This document shows, one piece after another, positions 7,978 through 17,331 of a DNA stretch of 64,000 nt. Each line of letters opens with the position of its first letter. Within the stretch, counting starts at the first letter, position 1. The notes below the pieces were generated by a model. The model was not told where the DNA came from, made no database searches, and was given only the letters and a program-made list of their open reading frames with translations. The position numbers and the translations under genes were made by a program. The stretch comes from Flavobacterium rakeshii (lineage in GTDB: Bacteria > Bacteroidota > Bacteroidia > Flavobacteriales > Flavobacteriaceae), in contig NZ_WOWP01000001.1 of assembly GCF_009741375.1 (NCBI RefSeq), positions 146,856 to 210,855 on the forward strand, written 5' to 3'.

Positions 7978-9050
7978 TAAAATACCTTCTATACAAAACA
8001 GGATATGCACTGTTAACCCTTTTTGGGGTTGTTACAGTGATATTCTTTTTGTTTACGGTATTACCCGGCGATCCTGCCCGCATGATGCTGGACCAAAATG
8101 AAAACAGCGAGCAACTTGCCATTATCAAAAAGAAGTACGGATTTGACCAGCCTGTTTCAAAACAGTACCTGTATTATTTAAATGACCTTTCTGTACTGTC
8201 ATTTCACAGTAGAAACCCAAACGATTACACTTACCTTACGGAAGGAAAATACAATGCAGCCAAACTGTTTATCATAGGCAACACTACTACCGTACTGAAA
8301 ACACCCTACCTAAGGGAAAGTTTCCAGAAAAACGGAAAAAAGGTAACTCAGGTTATAGGCGATACATTACCCAATACCGTAGTACTGGCAACTTCTGCCA
8401 TTATTATTGCCATAATAATAGGGATAATACTGGGTATACTCTCTGCCCTTTACAAAGACACCTGGATAGACAGGCTTATTGCTCTTGTAAGTACACTGGG
8501 TATGAGCGTACCTTCTTTCTTTGCGGCTATATTATTTGCCTGGGTATTTGGTTTCCTGTTACACAAATACACCCATTTAGACATGACAGGCAGCCTTTAT
8601 GAAGTTGATGACTTTGGCGAAGGCAAATACATAAAATGGAAAAACCTTATTCTCCCTGCCATAGTGCTGGGTATACGCCCGCTTGCCGTAGTAATACAAC
8701 TTATGCGTAACTCCCTGCTTGAAGTTTTCAGTCAGGATTATATCCGTACAGCAAGGGCAAAAGGATTAAGCGAAATACGTATTATAAGGAAACATGCCCT
8801 TAAAAATGCGCTTAATCCGGTAGTTACAGCTATTTCGGGATGGTTCGCCTCCATGCTTGCCGGAGCCGTTTTTGTGGAATACATTTTTGGGTGGAACGGA
8901 TTGGGTAAAGAAGTTGTAGAAGCCTTAAACACGCTCGATCTTCCGGTCATAATGGGATCAGTACTGGTAATTGCAGCTACTTTTGTTGTTATCAATATCC
9001 TTGTCGATATTATTTATGCCTACCTTGATCCAAGAATACGATTAAGTTAA
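7974..9050 (+). CDS. ABC transporter permease, DppB/OppB type
   Basis: 358 residues with the binding-protein-dependent transport fold. The N-terminus KYLLYKTGYALLTLFGVVTVIFFLFTVLPGDPA is typical of the DppB/OppB subfamily for peptides or nickel. The ATPase-contacting EAA loop reads DYIRTARAKGLSEIRIIRKHALKNALNPVV (near 256-285). A loop of about 80 residues between the first two helices is longer than in E. coli OppB. The start is TTG, overlapping the preceding stop. No partner permease, ATPase or binding protein lies nearby, so the other subunits must be elsewhere. Confidence 0.88.
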   Translation: MIKYLLYKTGYALLTLFGVVTVIFFLFTVLPGDPARMMLDQNENSEQLAIIKKKYGFDQPVSKQYLYYLNDLSVLSFHSRNPNDYTYLTEGKYNAAKLFIIGNTTTVLKTPYLRESFQKNGKKVTQVIGDTLPNTVVLATSAIIIAIIIGIILGILSALYKDTWIDRLIALVSTLGMSVPSFFAAILFAWVFGFLLHKYTHLDMTGSLYEVDDFGEGKYIKWKNLILPAIVLGIRPLAVVIQLMRNSLLEVFSQDYIRTARAKGLSEIRIIRKHALKNALNPVVTAISGWFASMLAGAVFVEYIFGWNGLGKEVVEALNTLDLPVIMGSVLVIAATFVVINILVDIIYAYLDPRIRLS

Positions 9051-9148
9051 GGCTAACTCCCTTTTTACGAAAACGATATAATAGTTTTTCCTGCTTAAAT
9101 CCTACCAAATATTTCATTTTTAAACGATATTTGTTCGGTCAGTTATTG

Positions 9149-9156
9149 TAAATTTG
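9149..9156 (+). promoter_or_regulatory. Candidate -7 box for the thioredoxin-like/tpiA pair
   Basis: TAAATTTG matches TAnnTTTG, 20 bases before the ATG at 9177. A TTTG at 9130-9133 gives only 15 bases of spacing. Confidence 0.45.
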
Positions 9157-9176
9157 TTACTCTTAACAACAAAAAA

Positions 9177-9677
9177 ATGAAAAAACTACTGATATTACCA
9201 GTGCTTTTATTCGGACTTTTTTCATGTGCGCAAAATACGCCTACAAACTTTAGTGAGCAGGCTTTAAGCGATAACATGAAATCGACCGACGGTACAGAAG
9301 TTACCTTTAAGCAAATACTGGAAAAACATAAAGGAAAAACCATAGTAATAGATATTTGGGCATCATGGTGCCCTGACTGTATTAAAGGAATGCCAAAGGT
9401 ACACGACCTGCAAAAACAGTTCCCGGATGTTACATACCTTTTCCTATCGTATGACAGAACTGAGGAAGCATGGCTAAAAGGCATTGAGAAATACAATGTA
9501 CAGGGAGACAACTACCTTATTGGTTCAAAATGGAAAGGCGGCGCTTTTAGCGAGTCGGTTAAACTGGACTGGATTCCGCGTTACATGGTAGTAGACAAAA
9601 AAGGAAACATAGCACTTTTCAGGGCTATTGAAGCCGATGACGAAAAACTTATATCGATATTAAAACAACTGAAATAA
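9177..9677 (+). CDS. Thioredoxin-like (TlpA/AhpC-type) lipoprotein
   Basis: 166 residues. A lipoprotein signal ends at LFGLFSC (Cys17), so the protein is anchored outside the cytoplasm. The thioredoxin-fold active site is WASWCPDC (Cys65, Cys68), and the cis-proline region is WIPRYMVVD (near 132). This is the TlpA/ResA class of thiol-disulfide oxidoreductases that reduce periplasmic disulfides, for example in cytochrome c maturation. The substrate is unknown. Its stop overlaps the tpiA ATG by one base (TAATG), so the two are translationally coupled despite unrelated roles. Confidence 0.88.
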   Translation: MKKLLILPVLLFGLFSCAQNTPTNFSEQALSDNMKSTDGTEVTFKQILEKHKGKTIVIDIWASWCPDCIKGMPKVHDLQKQFPDVTYLFLSYDRTEEAWLKGIEKYNVQGDNYLIGSKWKGGAFSESVKLDWIPRYMVVDKKGNIALFRAIEADDEKLISILKQLK

Positions 9678-10429
9678 TGAGAAAAAAAATAGTTGCAGGT
9701 AACTGGAAAATGAATAACGACAGCCAGCAGACCCAAGCTTTGCTAAGCGACATTTTAAACAAAAGACCACAAGATACAGCTACTAAAATTGTAGTAGCGC
9801 CAACATTTGTAAACCTACAAAGCGCTGTAATACAAACTAAAGGCAGCAATGTAATTGTAGCAGCACAAAACATGCATCAGGCAGAAAGTGGTGCCTTTAC
9901 AGGTGAGATTTCTGTAGGGATGCTAAAAGGTATTGATGTAAACACTGTTATTTTAGGTCACTCTGAAAGAAGGGCTTACTTTGGTGAAACCAACAGTATA
10001 CTAGCCGAAAAAGTAAATACAGCTTTAAAACACAACCTTACTATCATTTTCTGTTTTGGTGAAGAACTTGCCGACAGACAAAGCGGAAACCATTTTAACG
10101 TGGTAGAAAGCCAGTTAAGAGAAGGTTTATTCCATATTGGTGAAAGCCAGTGGACCAATGTTGTATTGGCTTATGAGCCGGTATGGGCTATTGGTACAGG
10201 CGAAACCGCTTCTCCGGAGCAGGCACAGGAAATGCACAACTTCATCAGGACGCTTATTAAAGAAAACGTAAGTGCCGATGTATCTGAACATACTTCTATC
10301 CTTTACGGAGGAAGCGTAAAGCCGGACAACGCTCAGGAGATTTTCTCTAAGCCTGATGTTGACGGCGGACTTATAGGTGGTGCAGCGCTTAAAGCTGACG
10401 ACTTCCTTGCTATAGTAAACGCTATCTAA
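9677..10429 (+). CDS. tpiA: Triosephosphate isomerase TpiA
   Basis: 250 residues, full length. It interconverts dihydroxyacetone phosphate and glyceraldehyde 3-phosphate. Visible are the start KKIVAGNWKMN with the catalytic lysine near 12, the catalytic histidine in VILGHSERR (near 91-99), the catalytic glutamate in AYEPVWAIGTG (near 164-174, which also begins the flexible loop) and the phosphate-binding ILYGGSVKPDNA plus GLIGGAAL. Followed by a strong terminator. Confidence 0.98.
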   Translation: MRKKIVAGNWKMNNDSQQTQALLSDILNKRPQDTATKIVVAPTFVNLQSAVIQTKGSNVIVAAQNMHQAESGAFTGEISVGMLKGIDVNTVILGHSERRAYFGETNSILAEKVNTALKHNLTIIFCFGEELADRQSGNHFNVVESQLREGLFHIGESQWTNVVLAYEPVWAIGTGETASPEQAQEMHNFIRTLIKENVSADVSEHTSILYGGSVKPDNAQEIFSKPDVDGGLIGGAALKADDFLAIVNAI

Positions 10430-10456
10430 TTATAATAAACACAACAAACATGTTTG

Positions 10457-10486
10457 AAAAGCGGTAACAATTGTTACCGCTTTTTT
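10457..10486 (+). terminator. Terminator after tpiA
   Basis: GCGGTAACAA and TTGTTACCGC form a perfect 20-base palindrome at 10461-10480, preceded by AAAA and followed by six T. Confidence 0.9.
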
Positions 10487-10666
10487 ATTAAAAACAACTA
10501 TCAAAACACTGCTAATTAACTTTTACATTACCTTGTTTACATAAAATTTACTATTTATAAACACTACAACGATATAACTTAATGTTAGGTTGTTCCGCAA
10601 TTAATGGTAAAGTAAAAACTGACATAGATTTTTGCACGTGATAACAAACCACCAGAAAAAAATCGT

Positions 10667-13600
10667 ATGTCTAAAAATTACTTCTCAAAACTTATGCTGC
10701 TATTAGGGTTCTCTCTGATATCTCAATTATCAGGAGCACAAACCCTTATACACTACTGGAACTTCAACGACAACGCGTCTGAAGCGGCCATCACAGCCCC
10801 ATCCCTGTCTTACGTTACAGGAGCATCGATAACTGCATTTGCAGGAACCGAAAGTATAATTGACTACTCAGGAGGTACAGGACAAAATTTTGATGTACAA
10901 AACCTAAACGCACAAAACGGCGATGTTGCCGGTTCTCACCTTCGTTTTAACGACCCCATAGGCGGTTCGCTTGAATTTGCCCTGCCAACAACAGGTTTTG
11001 AAGATATAATGATAAAGTTTGCTACCCGCCGTTCGGGTTCAGGAGCAGGCACACAAAACTGGTACTATTCTACCGATGGTACTACCTTTACCCTACTTAC
11101 CACAGTAGCTCCTAATAACGGAGATCCTGCACTAGCTACATTAGACCTTACAGCTATCACTGCTGCTAACGATAATGCTAACTTCAAACTTAAAGTAGAG
11201 TTTGAACAGGGTGACGGAGGTACTGGTGGTAACAACCGTTTTGATAACTTCACTGCCGAAGGTAACGTAGTAGGTGGCGGAGACCCAATTGCTCCGGTTG
11301 CAACTGTAACACCTGCTAACAATGCGGTAAACATAACAGTAGCTACCCTACCTACCATTTCGTTTAACGAAGATGTAAGACTAGCCGATAATACAGCTAT
11401 AACAAATACTAATATTGATGCAGTGGTAGAGCTTAGGTTAAACAACGAGTCGGGAACAGCAGTTCCGTTTGACGCTACCTTTACCGATAACACAATCACC
11501 ATCACTCCTGCTGTTGCATTATTAAACAGTCAGCAGTACTATGTTGCACTTCTTGCCAACACTATTGAGGATATGAGCGACAATGCCATAACCGAAACAC
11601 AATCTTCTACCTTTACAACTATATCTCTACAAACAGAATTTTCTGCCGGAGATATGGCTTTTGTAGCCTACAGGATGAATGCCAGTGGTACAGAGGATGA
11701 AGTAGCCCTTATGACTTTTGTAGATATCGCAGCGGGTACATTTATCACCCTTACCGATTCTAAATATACAACTAACGCACAGCCACAATGTACCGATGGT
11801 GTTGTATGGACAGCTACAAGCTGCGTTCCTGCAGGTTCGGTTATAACCATACAAACTTCTGCACTTATTACCAGTACAGGTACTGTAACAGGTGGTGATT
11901 TCGGACTAAGCTCCGGTGGTGACCAGGTAATTGTTTATGCCGGTACTGCAGAAGCTCCAAACTACATTACAGCCATGTCGTCTAACCAGTGGCTTACAGA
12001 AAATACAAGCTGTGGCGGTAGCAACTCTATGCTTCCTGCCGGTTTAACAGATGGTACAAGCGCTGTTAACCTAAGCACTGCACCGGGTAATGAAGCAGGT
12101 AATACTGCTAATGCTTACTATAACGGTACTCAGGAAGGTACTCCTGCCGAACTTAAAGCTGCAATACTTAACCCTGCAAACTGGGTGGGTGCTGCTGCCG
12201 GAACCGATGCTCAGGAATGGCCTACATGGAGCTTCCCTAGCTCGCCAACAGTTCAAAATGTAACTGTAGTAAACGCAACAACTATAGAACTTACTTTCAA
12301 CCATGAGCTTAATGCTACAAGTGCTGCATTAATAACAAACTATACAGGTATTAGCGGACTTACAACTGCTGTTGCAAACGGTAACATGGTAACGCTTACT
12401 TATGCTACTGCTTTTGAAGCCGGTATGGAGTACTCTCTTATGGTTAACGGTATTGCCGATGTGAATGATATTGTAATGGCATGTGAGTATACTTACACTT
12501 TTACATACAACACACTTATCTCTTTTGATGAGACATTTATCATAGTAAACGAAGATGCAGGCACACTTGACCTTGTACTTAATCTTGAAGGCCCTGCTAC
12601 TGCTTCGGTTGACTTAGTGGTTAAAGCGGCTCCGTTTAGCACTGCCGATGAGAATGACTTTACCTTTACCACTCAAACCCTAAACTTTACAGGTAGTAGT
12701 GATCTTACTCAGGTAATATCTATCGCTATAACAGATGATAGTATTGAAGAGCAGGCTGCCGAATATTTTGTACTTAGCCTGGAAAACCCTGTAGGTGTAG
12801 AAATTACAGGAGATAGTTTTGCTACTATCTATATTAAAGATAACGACAGAATGGCTCCGGTGCCTAACCACAGCATTGAGCTTGACTATATAGGAAGTTT
12901 TGATCCTTCAGGGACTAACGAGAGTACCTGCGAAATTGTAGTACACGACCCTGAAACACAAAGATTATTCACTACAAGTGCTGTTGCAGGTTTCCTTGAC
13001 ATTGTAGATTTTTCAGACCCTACTGCTCCATCGGTAGTATCGTCTATAGATATGAACTCTTATGGCGGAGTAACCAGCGTAGCAGTACACGACGGTATTG
13101 TGGCTGTAGCTTCTCCAAACGCTGAAGAACACCTTGACGGTAGCGTGGTATTTTTTGATACCGATGGTACCTTTATCGCTCAGGTAACTGTAGGGGCACT
13201 ACCGGATAATATCTCTTTCACTCCGGACGGCACTAAAGTACTTACGGCTAACGAAGGTCAGCCAAAAAGTGATTACTCTGTAGACCCGGAAGGTTCGGTA
13301 AGTGTTATTGACATCTCTGGCGGAGTTGAGTCGGTTTCACAAACTAATGTGACTACACTTTACTTTACTGATTACAACGCTCAGGAAGCTGAACTTTTAG
13401 CAACAGGTGTTAGAAAAGTATATGCAGGCAGCACACTTTCTCAGGATTTAGAGCCGGAATATATCACATCGAGCGCTGATTCTCAAAAAGCTTGGGTTTC
13501 ACTACAGGAAAACAATGCAATTGCAGAGATTGACTTAGTTAATATCGCTGTAGCAGACATCTGGTCACTGGGTACTAAAGACCTTAGCATTCCTGGTAAC

Positions 13601-14599
13601 GGTTTTGATATTTCAGATAATAATGATGAAATACTTATTGCCAACTGGCCAATACAGGCATACTACATTCCTGATGCCGTGGCAAACTATAATGTAAACG
13701 GTGTAAACTACATCATCACTGCAAACGAAGGTGATGAGAAAGAGTACGACAACTTTGAGGAAAGAACAACAATAGGTAACAGCGGTTACAATCTTGATGC
13801 TACTGCATACCCACAGGCAGAAATGCTTAAAAAGAGCTTCAACGCAGGTCGTATGAGAGTAACTAATGTAAACGGTAATCTTGATGAGGATACGGAATTC
13901 GAACAGATATACTGCCTTGGTGCACGTTCGTTCTCAATTTTCAATGCAGATACTAAAGCGATTGTTTTTGATAGTGGTGACGACTTTGAAATGTATACTT
14001 CTACAGATGCTTCAATAAGCGCCCTGTTTAACTCAGACAGTGAGGAAAACGAACTTAAAGGAAGAAGCCGCGCTAAAGGTCCGGAGCCGGAAGGTGTAAC
14101 AGTTGCACAAATTCAGGACAGAACATTTGCCTTTATAGGTTTAGAGCGTATAGGTGGTGTTATGGTTTATGATATAACCGACCCTAACGATGTGAAATTT
14201 ACAGATTATAAAAACAGCCGTAGCCTTACAGCTTATGAAGGTGACCACGGCCCGGAAGGTATCACTTACATTAGTGAAGCCAACAGCCCTGACGGAAAAG
14301 GTTATGTGATTATTGCAAACGAGATAAGCGGTACATTAAGTATATATGAGGTGAATGCCGAAGCTCTTGGAACAGGTGATTTCACTTTAGCACCAAAAAC
14401 CTTTGTGGTATTCCCTAACCCGGTTGCCGATGGTACAGCTTACTTTAACCGTGCTGCCGATGTTGAGGTATATGACCTTAACGGAAAACTGATACATTCT
14501 GCCAAACAGGCATTAAAGATAGATACAACAAATATGACTTCGGGTATATATATCGTGAAAACATCCGAAGGCATTGTAAAGAAACTGGTAGTTAAGTAG
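10667..14599 (+). CDS. Large secreted choice-of-anchor I protein with T9SS sorting domain
   Basis: 1310 residues with a signal peptide (through GAQ near 25). Order: a jelly-roll-like domain starting LIHYWNFNDNASEAA (about 27-200), an SbsA-type Ig-like domain (about 208-318), a lamin-tail-like domain (about 325-560), a second Ig-like domain (565-660), a Calx-beta-like segment (665-765), then the choice-of-anchor I beta-propeller (about 770-1230; IVVHDPETQRLFTTSAVAGF, TPDGTKVLTANEGQP, KGPEPEGVTV). The last 75 residues (FVVFPNPVADGTAYF to SGIYIVKTSEGIVKKLVVK) are a type A T9SS signal. Choice-of-anchor I domains are related to phytase-like and phosphatase-associated propellers. The substrate is unproven; the convergent OprO/P porin hints at phosphate. 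Confidence 0.85.
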   Translation: MSKNYFSKLMLLLGFSLISQLSGAQTLIHYWNFNDNASEAAITAPSLSYVTGASITAFAGTESIIDYSGGTGQNFDVQNLNAQNGDVAGSHLRFNDPIGGSLEFALPTTGFEDIMIKFATRRSGSGAGTQNWYYSTDGTTFTLLTTVAPNNGDPALATLDLTAITAANDNANFKLKVEFEQGDGGTGGNNRFDNFTAEGNVVGGGDPIAPVATVTPANNAVNITVATLPTISFNEDVRLADNTAITNTNIDAVVELRLNNESGTAVPFDATFTDNTITITPAVALLNSQQYYVALLANTIEDMSDNAITETQSSTFTTISLQTEFSAGDMAFVAYRMNASGTEDEVALMTFVDIAAGTFITLTDSKYTTNAQPQCTDGVVWTATSCVPAGSVITIQTSALITSTGTVTGGDFGLSSGGDQVIVYAGTAEAPNYITAMSSNQWLTENTSCGGSNSMLPAGLTDGTSAVNLSTAPGNEAGNTANAYYNGTQEGTPAELKAAILNPANWVGAAAGTDAQEWPTWSFPSSPTVQNVTVVNATTIELTFNHELNATSAALITNYTGISGLTTAVANGNMVTLTYATAFEAGMEYSLMVNGIADVNDIVMACEYTYTFTYNTLISFDETFIIVNEDAGTLDLVLNLEGPATASVDLVVKAAPFSTADENDFTFTTQTLNFTGSSDLTQVISIAITDDSIEEQAAEYFVLSLENPVGVEITGDSFATIYIKDNDRMAPVPNHSIELDYIGSFDPSGTNESTCEIVVHDPETQRLFTTSAVAGFLDIVDFSDPTAPSVVSSIDMNSYGGVTSVAVHDGIVAVASPNAEEHLDGSVVFFDTDGTFIAQVTVGALPDNISFTPDGTKVLTANEGQPKSDYSVDPEGSVSVIDISGGVESVSQTNVTTLYFTDYNAQEAELLATGVRKVYAGSTLSQDLEPEYITSSADSQKAWVSLQENNAIAEIDLVNIAVADIWSLGTKDLSIPGNGFDISDNNDEILIANWPIQAYYIPDAVANYNVNGVNYIITANEGDEKEYDNFEERTTIGNSGYNLDATAYPQAEMLKKSFNAGRMRVTNVNGNLDEDTEFEQIYCLGARSFSIFNADTKAIVFDSGDDFEMYTSTDASISALFNSDSEENELKGRSRAKGPEPEGVTVAQIQDRTFAFIGLERIGGVMVYDITDPNDVKFTDYKNSRSLTAYEGDHGPEGITYISEANSPDGKGYVIIANEISGTLSIYEVNAEALGTGDFTLAPKTFVVFPNPVADGTAYFNRAADVEVYDLNGKLIHSAKQALKIDTTNMTSGIYIVKTSEGIVKKLVVK

Positions 14600-14640
14600 T
14601 GTTAAGTAGCAGTTAAGTAGTTTCGTGTTTTTTTTCAAAA

Positions 14641-14668
14641 AAAAATCCTGCCGGTGGGCAGGATTTTT
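14641..14668. terminator. Bidirectional terminator between the choice-of-anchor I and porin genes
   Basis: Twelve-base arms at 14641-14652 and 14657-14668 (core ATCCTGCC / GGCAGGAT) with loop GGTG and A/T tails on both sides. It serves both convergent genes. Confidence 0.9.
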
Positions 14669-14700
14669 TATTAGTAGTAAACACAATTAATTAAATATGG

Positions 14701-15918
14701 TTAAATACCTATTTCTACCTGAAAACGTACTAACCAAACCTGTTTTGAATCACCATTATAATAACTACGGTCATCCATAGAAACTTCCATTTGGGCTTTA
14801 AAAGTATGTTCCCAAATATATTTTGTTACACCAACACTGTACTGGTTAATGTTTGGTGTAAACGTTTCAATATCCTTATGCACCTTTTGTGTAGAGAAAC
14901 GACCTATAATCTCATAGTCAGACGGGAAAAGGTGACTTAACTGGTAGTCAAACCCATGCCCTGTAAACACATAGTTAAAGTCGGTCACATCATCAGGGTT
15001 GTAAGTCACCGGGTTTTTAGCTGTTCTTTGCATGTAAGCCGTTTGGAACGACCATCCATCATACTTAAACATAGCGTCTAAAAGTAACGACTGCATATCC
15101 CTTTTCTCAAACAGGTAGTTACCTAACTGTCCCTGTGTTTTTCTTGCTTTGTTATTAAACTGGTAAGCTCCCGAAACCATTACTTTTGGTTTGTCTTCTC
15201 TTTTAAGGTCCCCTTCAAAAAAGGTACCGTTATTTTTAAAGGCACCAAACGGATAAAGTTCTACTTTACCTGTGTAGGCAAGTCCGTTATCAGGTTCTTT
15301 GGTAGAGTTCCTACCCTCACCCATACTTATAGCTCCTTTAAAGTTGTATGAAAATTTATCAAGGAATTCGTTTAGGTTATGCACCTGAAAACCAAAATCC
15401 CTGTCTATTGTAAATCGTGCATTGTTTATAGTACGGTCTGTTAACTGTAGCGCTCCCGATGAGTTAATACGCTGGCGGTTACCTGGTAGTTTTGTTTGAC
15501 CGAAACCAATATTCCAGTGTTTGTTAGGGCGATAAAATACAATCGCATCACGTATAATGTTTACGTTTTCACCTTCGTGTGCCTGGCCTACATCGCCCGG
15601 AGCAAAAGAAAGCTGGATAGCATAAAGGAATTTTGGATCCCCTACATAACCGTCAAAACGAAGCCTTAATCTACGAATCTGTCCGTCAATGGTACTCTCT
15701 CCTTCAGATTCTACATAAGACATCCTGTTTTGCATCCTGAAACGGATATTAAACTGGAAAAGACTATCGGGCGTAGTTAAACCTACTCCCTTACCATAAC
15801 TGTAGTATGGAAGAGCCGAAAGTTTTAGGTCATTATTATTTTTGGTCTTCTCGATTGTCACCTGTGCCGAAGCCGCAAGACCCACAAATAATAAAAGTGT
15901 GATTAATGTTGTTTTCAT
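14701..15918 (-). CDS. Phosphate-selective porin O/P-type outer-membrane protein
   Basis: 405 residues with a cleaved signal peptide (ending LAASAQ). The remainder is a 16-strand porin of the OprO/OprP family. Family-typical stretches are FQFNIRFRMQNRM (near 55), RRLRLRFDGYVGDPKFLYAIQLSF (near 85-108) and NWNIGFGQTK-like KHWNIGFGQTKLPGNRQRINSSGALQLTDR (near 133). The barrel ends with an aromatic-alternating strand VWLVRFQVEIGI. OprP homologues in proteobacteria select phosphate or pyrophosphate; specificity in Bacteroidota members is often unknown. Two palindromes with GCGC cores lie in the 197-base space upstream, shared with divergent prmA. Confidence 0.87.
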   Translation of the reverse strand: MKTTLITLLLFVGLAASAQVTIEKTKNNNDLKLSALPYYSYGKGVGLTTPDSLFQFNIRFRMQNRMSYVESEGESTIDGQIRRLRLRFDGYVGDPKFLYAIQLSFAPGDVGQAHEGENVNIIRDAIVFYRPNKHWNIGFGQTKLPGNRQRINSSGALQLTDRTINNARFTIDRDFGFQVHNLNEFLDKFSYNFKGAISMGEGRNSTKEPDNGLAYTGKVELYPFGAFKNNGTFFEGDLKREDKPKVMVSGAYQFNNKARKTQGQLGNYLFEKRDMQSLLLDAMFKYDGWSFQTAYMQRTAKNPVTYNPDDVTDFNYVFTGHGFDYQLSHLFPSDYEIIGRFSTQKVHKDIETFTPNINQYSVGVTKYIWEHTFKAQMEVSMDDRSYYNGDSKQVWLVRFQVEIGI

Positions 15919-16005
15919 TTCTGTGTTTCGTGTGTTTTTTTCGTGTTTTTCTTAACCTTACATTAATGCATATTTTGCTTTTTTATTAGCAAACATTTGG
16001 TAATT

Positions 16006-16056
16006 TTAGCGCTAATTCATTACCATAAGGCACGTTTGTAAAGTTTGCGCAAACTT
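16006..16056. promoter_or_regulatory. Two GCGC-centred palindromes between the porin and prmA
   Basis: TTAGCGCTAA (16006-16015) and AAGTTTGCGCAAACTT (16041-16056, perfect over 16 bases) share a TT(A/T)GCGC(T/A)AA core and have centres 38 bases apart. They lie about 90-140 bases upstream of the porin start and 60-110 upstream of prmA. They look like a pair of dimer-binding sites; no regulator gene is adjacent. Confidence 0.4.
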
Positions 16057-16092
16057 AATATTAATTATCACTGCCTTGTGTTATGTTAATGT

Positions 16093-16100
16093 TACCTTTG
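16093..16100 (+). promoter_or_regulatory. Candidate -7 box for prmA-clpS
   Basis: TACCTTTG matches TAnnTTTG. Transcription would start about 10 bases before the ATG at 16116, giving a very short leader. This supports the ATG at 16116 over the in-frame start at 16083, which lies upstream of the box. Confidence 0.5.
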
Positions 16101-16115
16101 CGGAAAATTAAAGTT

Positions 16116-16949
16116 ATGTCAAACATATATATAGGTTATCATTTTTCGGTTAAACCGAAAGAAACCGGAACAGAGATTTTACTTGCCGAACTTGGCGAAA
16201 CTCCCTTTGAAAGCTTTATAGAGACTGAAGAAGGTTTATCTGCTTATATCCAAAAACAGTACTGGAACGAGAACGTTCTTGATGACATATTCATCTTAAA
16301 ATCACCTGAATTTAAAATTGAATATACGTTTGAAGAGATAGAACAGGTGAACTGGAATGAGGAATGGGAGAAGAATTTTGAACCTATTGAAGTAGGCAAC
16401 AGCTGTTATGTAAGAGCACCTTTCCACGAAAAAACCAATGCTCAATATGATATTGTAATTGAGCCAAAAATGAGTTTTGGTACGGGACATCATGAAACGA
16501 CTTTTATGATGATACAGCACCTGCTGGAAACCGATCTTGAAAACAAAAAAACACTGGATATGGGTTGTGGTACTGCCATACTGGCAATACTTGCCGAAAT
16601 GCGCGGCGCTAAACCTATTGACGCTATTGATATAGATAACTGGTGTTACCTTAACTCTATTGAAAACGCCGAACGCAATAACTGTGAGCACATTAGCGTT
16701 TATGAAGGCGACGCTTCACTGCTTAACGGTAAAAAGTATGACGTGATAATTGCTAATATTAACCGTAACATACTTTTAAACGACATGCAACAGTATGTGG
16801 ACTGCCTTAACGAAGGTGCTACCTTGCTTTTAAGTGGTTTTTATGAGGAGGACATCCCGGCCATCGATGCTTCGTGCACCGAAAAAGGACTTAAATTTGT
16901 TAAAAAATTCGACAAAAATAATTGGGTTGCCCTAAAATACGTAAATTAG
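16116..16949 (+). CDS. prmA: Ribosomal protein L11 methyltransferase PrmA
   Basis: 277 residues from the ATG at 16116, chosen because MSNIYIGYHF is the usual family start and the promoter box lies between it and an upstream in-frame ATG. PrmA trimethylates ribosomal protein L11 using AdoMet. A small N-terminal recognition domain (1-115) is followed by the Rossmann-type methyltransferase with IEPKMSFGTGHHETTFMM, then LDMGCGTAILAILA (motif I, near 150), AIDIDNWCYLNS, and YDVIIANINRNILL (the NPPY-equivalent). It is 23 bases from clpS, a pairing common in this group. Confidence 0.96.
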   Translation: MSNIYIGYHFSVKPKETGTEILLAELGETPFESFIETEEGLSAYIQKQYWNENVLDDIFILKSPEFKIEYTFEEIEQVNWNEEWEKNFEPIEVGNSCYVRAPFHEKTNAQYDIVIEPKMSFGTGHHETTFMMIQHLLETDLENKKTLDMGCGTAILAILAEMRGAKPIDAIDIDNWCYLNSIENAERNNCEHISVYEGDASLLNGKKYDVIIANINRNILLNDMQQYVDCLNEGATLLLSGFYEEDIPAIDASCTEKGLKFVKKFDKNNWVALKYVN

Positions 16950-16972
16950 CAACCGGAATTAAAACATTGAAT

Positions 16973-17248
16973 ATGAGTACAAAAGAAAAAGTATTAGAAG
17001 AAGTATTAGTTGAGGAAGCCGTATCGGCAAACAACGAAATAGTTTTGTATAATGACGAAGTAAACACTTTTGACCATGTTATAGACACTCTTGTAAGGGT
17101 TTGCGACCATACACCGGAACAGGCAGAGCAATGCTCTCTTATTGTTCACTATAATGGTAAATGCACCGTAAAAACAGGAGAACTGGATAAACTAAAGCCA
17201 CAATGCACCCAGCTACTGGAAGCGGGCTTAAGTGCCGAAATTATATAA
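16973..17248 (+). CDS. clpS: ATP-dependent Clp protease adaptor ClpS
   Basis: 91 residues from the ATG at 16973 (MSTKEKV); an in-frame ATG at 16922 lies inside prmA and is not used here. ClpS delivers N-degron substrates to ClpA/ClpC-type unfoldases. The domain shows LYNDEVNTFDHVIDTLVRVC (the N-degron pocket with DEVNTF), HTPEQAEQCSLIVHYNGKCTV and the leucine-rich end LLEAGLSAEII. The extension of about 28 residues before the fold is acidic. Confidence 0.95.
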   Translation: MSTKEKVLEEVLVEEAVSANNEIVLYNDEVNTFDHVIDTLVRVCDHTPEQAEQCSLIVHYNGKCTVKTGELDKLKPQCTQLLEAGLSAEII

Positions 17249-17260
17249 AACGTTACTTAT

Positions 17261-17302
17261 AGAAACAAAAAAGCACGATATAAATCGTGCTTTTTTGTTT
17301 CT
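17261..17302. terminator. Bidirectional terminator between clpS and the sulfatase
   Basis: Perfect 19-base arms (17261-17279 and 17284-17302; core AAGCACGAT / ATCGTGCTT) with a 4-base loop ATAA. It separates convergent clpS and the sulfatase gene. Confidence 0.92.
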
Positions 17303-17331
17303 AGTATATCTACTACCTACCTTGGTGAAGG

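Noticed and set aside
16083..16115. Upstream ATG for prmA
   Set aside because: The added residues are not family-like and the TAnnTTTG box lies between this ATG and the next, so the start at 16116 is better.
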